A stretch of DNA of 9,521 nt from an uncultured Alphaproteobacteria bacterium. GTDB taxonomy: Bacteria; Pseudomonadota; Alphaproteobacteria; RF32; CAG-239. Each line of letters starts with the position of its first letter. Position 1 is the stretch's first letter. The position numbers and the translations under genes were made by a program. The DNA lies in NCBI GenBank assembly GCA_944391355.1, contig CALXTG010000015.1:1-9521 (forward strand), in the 5' to 3' direction. The notes beneath the pieces were generated by a model, which had not been told where the DNA came from, searched no databases, and saw only the letters and a program-made list of their open reading frames with translations. Below are positions 6,240 to 9,521 of this stretch, in pieces.

Positions 6240-6267
6240 AACGGAAGCCTAAAAGCAAAGTCCGTTA
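6240..6267 (+). repeat. 28-bp direct repeat, copy 2
   Basis: Second copy, 120 bp after the first, lying just outside the palindrome and 9 bp before the recJ SD. It differs by T to C and A to G at two sites. In recJ mRNA it can form a 6-bp stem (AACGGA/TCCGTT) close to the ribosome site. Confidence 0.8.
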
Positions 6268-6275
6268 TATATTGT

Positions 6276-6289
6276 AAGGAATTTGTTTG
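6276..6289 (+). promoter_or_regulatory. SD and TTG start of recJ
   Basis: AAGGA (6276-6280) lies 6 nt before TTG (6287-6289). No in-frame ATG exists before the conserved N-terminal region of RecJ, so the strong SD decides the TTG start. Confidence 0.75.
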
Positions 6290-8053
6290 AATACTGAAAC
6301 TGAAAATAAATCGCTGGGCGGAAGTATTTGGAAACTGTCGGCCGGTGATGAGAGAACGGCAGAGGCAATTGTACAGCAGTTTCAATTGCCTTTTGTTGTT
6401 GCGCGCATATTAGCTTCCCGCCATGTATCTCCTTCGGAAGTTAACGGTTATCTTAATCCGAAATTGCAGACTCTGCTGCCTAATCCTTCGGTTCTTAAGG
6501 ATATGGAGAAAGGGGCCGAACGAATAGCCGAGGCTGTGATTCATAAGCAGAAAATCGGCATTATCGGCGATTACGATGTTGACGGAGCGACCTCTTCGGC
6601 CGTGATGAAGCTGTTTTTAAGTAGTGTCGGCGTTGTGCCGGAGGTACATATTCCCGAACGGGACGAAGGGTATGGTCCGAGTATTGCGGCCGTCGATAAA
6701 TTTAAAGCGCTCGGCGTTGAGTTGGTTATCACTACCGATTGCGGGACGACGGCTTTTGAACCGTTGAACTATGCCGCCGGGCAGGGGCTGGACGTTGTGG
6801 TTGTTGATCACCATGAAGCCGAAGCCCGACTGCCGGGTGTATATGCGGTAATTAATCCGAAGCGGCTTGACGAAGACAACGGCATTGAATATCTGCCTTA
6901 TCTGGCTGCGGTCGGGGTTGTCTTTTTGACAATAGTGGCGGTTAACCGCGCATTGCGGGAGAAGAAGTTTTACAGCGGCCGTTCGGAGCCGAATTTAATG
7001 CAATGGCTGGATTTGGTTGCTTTGGGGACAGTCTGCGATGTCGTGCCTCTGAAGGGACTGAATCGCGCTTATGTGCGGCAGGGTTTAAAAATTATGGCTC
7101 AGCGAGGGAATCCGGGGCTGAAAGCATTAATCGACAAATCGGGAATTAATGAGGCGCCGTCGGCTTTTCATCTCGGTTATGTTCTGGGGCCGCGTATAAA
7201 TGCCTGCGGCCGGGTCGGGGAATCGGCAATGGGAAACCGGCTGCTGTGTACGACAGATCCGCAGCAGGCTGAACAGCTGGCGGTGAAATTGAATGAGTTT
7301 AATGAACAGCGTAAGGAAATAGAAGCTTATGTCCTTTTACAGGCAATGGAGATGCTTGAGGGATCTCCGCAGCAATATCCGATAGCCTTTGTCGCCGGTC
7401 ATGACGGGCATCAGGGGGTTATCGGTATAGTGGCCGGCAAACTCAAAGAGCGTTATAATCTGCCCTCTTTTGTGATGTCGGTTGAGGCTGATGAGGTAAA
7501 AGGTTCGGCCCGTTCAATTCCCGAGGTCGATTTGGGAGCTTTGATTATTGCGGCCAAAGAAAAGGGGATTTTAACCAAAGGCGGCGGTCATACGATGGCG
7601 GCAGGCTTTTCTTTGGAAGAAGATAAAATTGAAGAATTTCGGAATTTTGCCGGTGAATATGTCAATGCCCGAATCGGCGGTGAAGAAATTGTGCCGGTAA
7701 TTGAGCTGGACGGCGTGCTGGATGCGGCGGGGGCTACGGTCGAACTGGCGGAACAGTTGGAACAGCTTGAGCCTTTTGGTGCCGGAAATCCCGAGCCGAA
7801 GCTGATGTTAAGCGGCGTGCGTGCCGTGCGCGCTTCTTTGGTCGGCAGCGGCCATGTCCGTTGTTTTCTGACTTCGGACAACGGCGGCAATATCAAGGCT
7901 ATGGCATTCCGCAGCGCAGATACCGAAGTCGGAAAAGCTCTGTTGAACGGTAAGGGCGACAAATTTGATGTTGTCGGGGTTTTACGCCGCGATAACTGGC
8001 AGGGACGCAATTCGGTGCAGTTTATTATTGATGATATTCGTAAAAGCAGGTGA
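6287..8053 (+). CDS. recJ: Single-stranded-DNA-specific 5'-3' exonuclease RecJ
   Basis: A 588-residue, full-length RecJ, which degrades single-stranded DNA 5' to 3' in RecFOR recombination and mismatch and base-excision repair, in the cytoplasm with Mg/Mn. The DHH phosphoesterase core is intact: GDYDVDGATS (94-103), TTDCGTT (149-155), VVDHHEAE (172-179) and LGTVCDVVPL (246-255). The linker with GPRINACGR (301-309) follows, then the DHHA1 domain with GHDGHQGVIGIVAGKL (371-386) and KGGGHTMAAGF (431-441), and finally an OB-like C-terminal domain beginning near LEPFGAGNPEP (494-504). All metal-binding residues appear present. Translation starts at TTG. The DUF502 gene follows after 7 nt with its SD overlapping the recJ stop, so the two are probably one operon. 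The upstream leader contains the palindrome and direct repeats. Confidence 0.97.
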   Translation: MNTETENKSLGGSIWKLSAGDERTAEAIVQQFQLPFVVARILASRHVSPSEVNGYLNPKLQTLLPNPSVLKDMEKGAERIAEAVIHKQKIGIIGDYDVDGATSSAVMKLFLSSVGVVPEVHIPERDEGYGPSIAAVDKFKALGVELVITTDCGTTAFEPLNYAAGQGLDVVVVDHHEAEARLPGVYAVINPKRLDEDNGIEYLPYLAAVGVVFLTIVAVNRALREKKFYSGRSEPNLMQWLDLVALGTVCDVVPLKGLNRAYVRQGLKIMAQRGNPGLKALIDKSGINEAPSAFHLGYVLGPRINACGRVGESAMGNRLLCTTDPQQAEQLAVKLNEFNEQRKEIEAYVLLQAMEMLEGSPQQYPIAFVAGHDGHQGVIGIVAGKLKERYNLPSFVMSVEADEVKGSARSIPEVDLGALIIAAKEKGILTKGGGHTMAAGFSLEEDKIEEFRNFAGEYVNARIGGEEIVPVIELDGVLDAAGATVELAEQLEQLEPFGAGNPEPKLMLSGVRAVRASLVGSGHVRCFLTSDNGGNIKAMAFRSADTEVGKALLNGKGDKFDVVGVLRRDNWQGRNSVQFIIDDIRKSR

Positions 8054-8060
8054 GCAAATT

Positions 8061-8786
8061 ATGAAAGATAATCAGGTCAGGCAAAGAGCAAAAAATATTA
8101 AACGGATACGTCTGGAACGCGAAAGGGCGGTTTTTATGAAGTTAGGCGCAAAATTGCGGGCGTATTTCTTTACCGGAATTCTGGTGACGGCGCCGGTGGC
8201 GATTACTTTTTATGTAGCCTATAAAGTGATTGTCTTTGTTGACGGCGCGGTCAACCGGTTGCTGCCTCCGCAATATAATTTTGACAGTTTTCTGCCGGTG
8301 ACGGTGCCGGGGCTCGGGTTGATCGTTTTGATTGTCGGCCTGATAGCGGTCGGTATGTTTGCCGCCGGTTTTCTCGGTAAATTCTTTTTGCATCTCGGCG
8401 AATGGATTGTTTATAAGCTTCCGTTTGTTTCGAGTATTTATTCTGTTTTAAAACAGATTTTTGAAACTTTTTTTTCGGGAAAAGCCCAGGCTTTCCGCAA
8501 AGTGGTGCTGTTGGAATATCCGCGGAAGGGAATTTGGATTTTAGGCTTTGTCAGTTCGGATACCAAGGGTGAGGTTAAGGGGCTGCTGAAAAAGAAAATG
8601 CTCAATATTTTTATTCCGACCACACCGAACCCGACTTCCGGTTTCTTGATTTTTGTTCCCGAGGAAGATGTCATTGAGCTGGATATGACGGTTGAAGAGG
8701 GGATTAAGTTTGTTATTTCCGGAGGTTTGGTTGAGCCTGGAAGCCCGGTTTCCGGAAAGTTGCCAAGAAAAAAACAGAATAAGTAA
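8061..8786 (+). CDS. DUF502 family inner-membrane protein
   Basis: A 241-residue DUF502 (COG2928) protein. A basic N-terminal segment (1-33) precedes two membrane helices (about 38-60 and 84-106). The conserved cytoplasmic part contains LKQIFETFFSG (130-140), FRKVVLLEYPRKGIW (145-159), FIPTTPNPTSGFLIFVP (184-200) and a final VISGGLVEPG (218-227). The family is widespread and its function is unknown. ATG at 8061 has a strong AGGTGAG (8048-8054) that spans the recJ stop, hence tight coupling to recJ. The frame is open further upstream inside recJ, but those starts lack support. ATG 8136 (MKLGAKLRAYFF) is where many homologues would begin, so the 25-residue basic extension could be non-translated; the better SD favours 8061. 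Confidence 0.93.
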   Translation: MKDNQVRQRAKNIKRIRLERERAVFMKLGAKLRAYFFTGILVTAPVAITFYVAYKVIVFVDGAVNRLLPPQYNFDSFLPVTVPGLGLIVLIVGLIAVGMFAAGFLGKFFLHLGEWIVYKLPFVSSIYSVLKQIFETFFSGKAQAFRKVVLLEYPRKGIWILGFVSSDTKGEVKGLLKKKMLNIFIPTTPNPTSGFLIFVPEEDVIELDMTVEEGIKFVISGGLVEPGSPVSGKLPRKKQNK

Positions 8787-8793
8787 AAAATGC

Positions 8794-8821
8794 TTGATTT
8801 ATTTTTTATAATGCATTAAAT
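8794..8821 (+). promoter_or_regulatory. Possible promoter of tRNA-Leu
   Basis: TTGATT (8794-8799) with TTAAAT (8816-8821) at 16-bp spacing is one option. A perfect TATAAT at 8807-8812 with a weak -35 is the other. Either would start transcription 15-25 nt before the tRNA. No terminator separates it from the DUF502 gene, so read-through is also possible. Confidence 0.45.
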
Positions 8822-8843
8822 CTAACCCCGTTGATTGATTTGT

Positions 8844-8929
8844 GCGGCTATGGCGGAACTGGTAGACGCGTAACGTTGAGGTCGTTATGGGCTAAGCCCG
8901 TGGAAGTTCGAGTCTTCTTAGCCGCACCA
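8844..8929 (+). tRNA. tRNA-Leu (anticodon GAG)
   Basis: The 86-nt cloverleaf has acceptor arms GCGGCTA/TAGCCGC, a D-arm containing GGCGGAACTGGTAGACGC, and anticodon stem TAACG/CGTTA around loop TTGAGGT with anticodon GAG at 8878-8880. A long class II variable arm (GGGC TAA GCCC) precedes a T-arm GGAAG TTCGAGT CTTCT with one G-T pair. The discriminator is A and CCA is encoded. It reads CUC and CUU codons. It is followed by its own terminator and by repeats that copy its 3' end. Confidence 0.97.
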
Positions 8930-8976
8930 TAAAAATGCTCCCCTTTCGGGAGCTTTTTTTTTATGGTGCGGAGAAG
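8914..8976. repeat. Inverted copy of the tRNA 3' end around the terminator
   Basis: CCGCACCATAAAAA (8922-8935, the tRNA end and 6 nt after) is exactly complementary to TTTTTATGGTGCGG (8958-8971). Just outside, CTTCT (8914-8918) matches AGAAG (8972-8976) with a 3-nt bulge. The terminator stem lies inside. In a read-through RNA this long hairpin would compete with the tRNA acceptor and T-arm fold. Confidence 0.8.
8937..8962 (+). terminator. Intrinsic terminator of tRNA-Leu
   Basis: Stem GCTCCC/GGGAGC (8937-8942 with 8948-8953), 5-nt loop CTTTC, then nine T (8954-8962). Confidence 0.9.
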
Positions 8977-8979
8977 CCT

Positions 8980-9036
8980 ATGACGTCAAAGATGATAACA
9001 CTTGCTTCGGTTGCTGTTGCTGCCCTCGCGCGTTAA
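8980..9036 (+). CDS. 18-codon ORF in repeat copy 1
   Basis: ATG at 8980 with GGAG (8970-8973) 6 nt upstream encodes MTSKMITLASVAVAALAR and a TAA stop. The peptide is hydrophobic and alanine-rich with a basic start, like a bare signal or transmembrane peptide. It lies just downstream of the tRNA terminator, so it needs read-through or its own promoter. It could be chance. Confidence 0.35.
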   Translation: MTSKMITLASVAVAALAR

Positions 9037-9055
9037 CATCTCAACGATTGCTTCA

Positions 9056-9083
9056 GAAAAAATCAACATCAGTTGATTTTTTC
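9056..9083. repeat. Perfect hairpin in repeat copy 1
   Basis: AAAAAATCAAC and GTTGATTTTTT pair perfectly over 11 bp (12 with the flanking G-C) around loop ATCA. Ending in a T-run, it could act as a weak terminator in either direction, and is a plausible 3' end for a repeat-derived RNA. Confidence 0.7.
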
Positions 9084-9090
9084 CTCCCAA

Positions 9091-9104
9091 TTCTTAGCCG
9101 CACC
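9091..9104 (+). repeat. tRNA-Leu 3'-end remnant, copy 1
   Basis: TTCTTAGCCGCACC, identical to tRNA-Leu 8915-8928, but followed by GGTAAAG instead of the tRNA's A and flanking sequence. No tRNA body precedes it. Confidence 0.9.
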
Positions 9105-9155
9105 GGTAAAGTTGTCTTTCTTTCGGGAGCTTTTTTTTATGGTGCGGAGAAGCCT

Positions 9156-9212
9156 ATGACGTCAAAGATGGTAACACTTGCTTCTGTTGCTGTCGCTGCC
9201 CTCGCGCGTTAA
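9156..9212 (+). CDS. 18-codon ORF in repeat copy 2
   Basis: Same frame as copy 1, encoding MTSKMVTLASVAVAALAR, with the same GGAG SD. The three differences from copy 1 inside the ORF are one conservative change (Ile to Val at codon 6) and two synonymous third-base changes (codons 10 and 13). This mildly supports selection on the peptide, though three sites are too few to prove it. Confidence 0.35.
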   Translation: MTSKMVTLASVAVAALAR

Positions 9213-9231
9213 CATCTCAACGATTGCTTCA

Positions 9232-9259
9232 GAAAAAATCAACATCGGTTGATTTTTTC
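9232..9259. repeat. Perfect hairpin in repeat copy 2
   Basis: The same 11-12 bp stem as in copy 1. The only difference is in the loop (ATCG instead of ATCA), so the stem is unchanged. Confidence 0.7.
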
Positions 9260-9266
9260 CTCCCAA

Positions 9267-9280
9267 TTCTTAGCCGCACC
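9267..9280 (+). repeat. tRNA-Leu 3'-end remnant, copy 2
   Basis: Second distal copy of TTCTTAGCCGCACC, 176 bp after the first. The array ends about 47 bp later, after a shortened T-run and ATGGTGCGGAGAAG. Confidence 0.9.
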
Positions 9281-9466
9281 GGTAAAGTTGTCTTTCTTTC
9301 GGGAGCTTTTTTTATGGTGCGGAGAAGATTTCTTTGAAAAAGGAATTTTTGTTTCGCAGTTTTAATTTCGGTTTCTGTGCATATTTTTATTTTTAGCTTT
9401 TGGATAAGGTGATAAAAGGTTAAAAAACAAGCAGGTTTTATTTGTTGCAACAGAGAGGAGAGAAAG

Positions 9467-9521
9467 GTGAAAAAAAAGATAAAAAAACATAGATCCCTGC
9501 CTCATCTCAAAAAACATCAGA
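9467..9521 (+). CDS. Start of an unidentified gene, cut by window edge
   Basis: A GTG start has a strong GAGAGGAG upstream (GGAG 9457-9460, 6-nt spacing) and opens a frame of 18 codons to the window end. The N-terminus is strongly basic (MKKKIKKHRSLPHLKKHQ). Too short to identify. Positions 9328-9466 before it are AT-rich and hold no feature that I can support. Confidence 0.5.
   Translation, partial: MKKKIKKHRSLPHLKKHQ

Larger units (their letters stand above)
8915..9327 (+). repeat. tRNA-linked tandem array, period 176 bp
   Basis: The 14-mer TTCTTAGCCGCACC, the 3' end of tRNA-Leu, occurs at 8915, 9091 and 9267, exactly 176 bp apart each time. Positions 8963-9138 and 9139-9313 are near-identical (four substitutions and one T fewer) and a third copy breaks off after about 14 bases at 9327. 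Each unit holds an inverted tRNA-end segment (ATGGTGCGGAGAAG), an SD-led 18-codon ORF, a hairpin, the tRNA-end 14-mer, and the 3' arm and T-run of the tRNA terminator. In the distal copies the left terminator arm is changed (GTCTTTCTTTCGGGAGC), so that hairpin no longer forms. The layout closely resembles, as I recall it, the E. coli tyrT distal repeats (about 178 bp, with the tRNA 3' end repeated, giving rtT RNA and the small Tpr protein). No integrase is present. Confidence 0.9.

Noticed and set aside
7588..8010. Minus-strand frame of 140 codons
   Set aside because: Shadow of recJ with low-complexity Ser/Pro/Ala composition typical of reverse frames.
8915..9280. attL/attR of a genomic island integrated at tRNA-Leu
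   Set aside because: Repeated tRNA ends do resemble att sites, but they are only 176 bp apart, multiple, and enclose no integrase or cargo. A tandem array explains them better. An island further right cannot be excluded.
8915..9327. CRISPR array
   Set aside because: The unit is 176 bp and the whole unit is repeated; there are no short repeats with unique spacers and no cas genes.
9229..9450. Minus-strand frame of 73 codons near the right end
   Set aside because: It crosses repeat copy 2 and AT-rich flank, has a composition typical of non-coding DNA, no SD and no family resemblance.

Overview
The window looks like chromosomal DNA of a moderately AT-rich alphaproteobacterium, possibly an uncultured gut- or host-associated lineage. 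This rests on a DUF502 protein with family-typical motifs, a DUF192 lipoprotein, a SocA/Panacea-like protein and RecJ. Gene content and SD-led starts are clearly bacterial; the class assignment is inference. No virus, plasmid backbone, integrase or transposase is visible.

Layout. Positions 1-628 (minus) hold the 5' part of a low-GC exported protein gene cut by the window edge. At 655-877 (minus) a complete small-RNA unit is readable: promoter, a long rod-like fold and an intrinsic terminator. Its size and shape suggest a 6S-like RNA. Positions 883-1015 hold no gene that I can support. At 1016-1291 (minus) is a small two-helix membrane protein. At 1462-2820 (plus) is a PcfJ-like protein with a leucine-rich tail. 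At 2938-4113 (plus) is an M16 peptidase homologue that has lost its zinc-binding motif. A perfect palindromic terminator (4115-4142) separates it from the convergent minus-strand operon at 4144-5129, which encodes a Panacea/SocA-like protein and a DUF192 lipoprotein overlapping by 4 bp. At 5324-6109 (plus) is an OmpA-domain lipoprotein.

Positions 6108-6267 contain a long imperfect palindrome with 16-bp perfect outer arms and a 28-bp sequence repeated 120 bp apart. These sit between the OmpA gene and recJ (6287-8053, TTG start), which is followed closely by a DUF502 membrane protein gene (8061-8786).

The right end carries tRNA-Leu(GAG) at 8844-8929 with its terminator. It is followed by a 176-bp direct repeat in register with the tRNA 3' end: the tRNA end itself, one full further period and a partial one. 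Each period restates 14 bases of the tRNA 3' end, and the two full inter-motif segments each contain an SD-led 18-codon ORF and an 11-12 bp hairpin. This architecture strongly recalls the E. coli tyrT/rtT locus and is the most interesting feature here. A GTG-initiated gene with a good SD enters at 9467 and runs off the window.

The genes do not form one pathway. They are mostly housekeeping or envelope functions (RecJ, OmpA-like and DUF192 lipoproteins, DUF502) with a few poorly characterised accessory proteins and unusual non-coding DNA.
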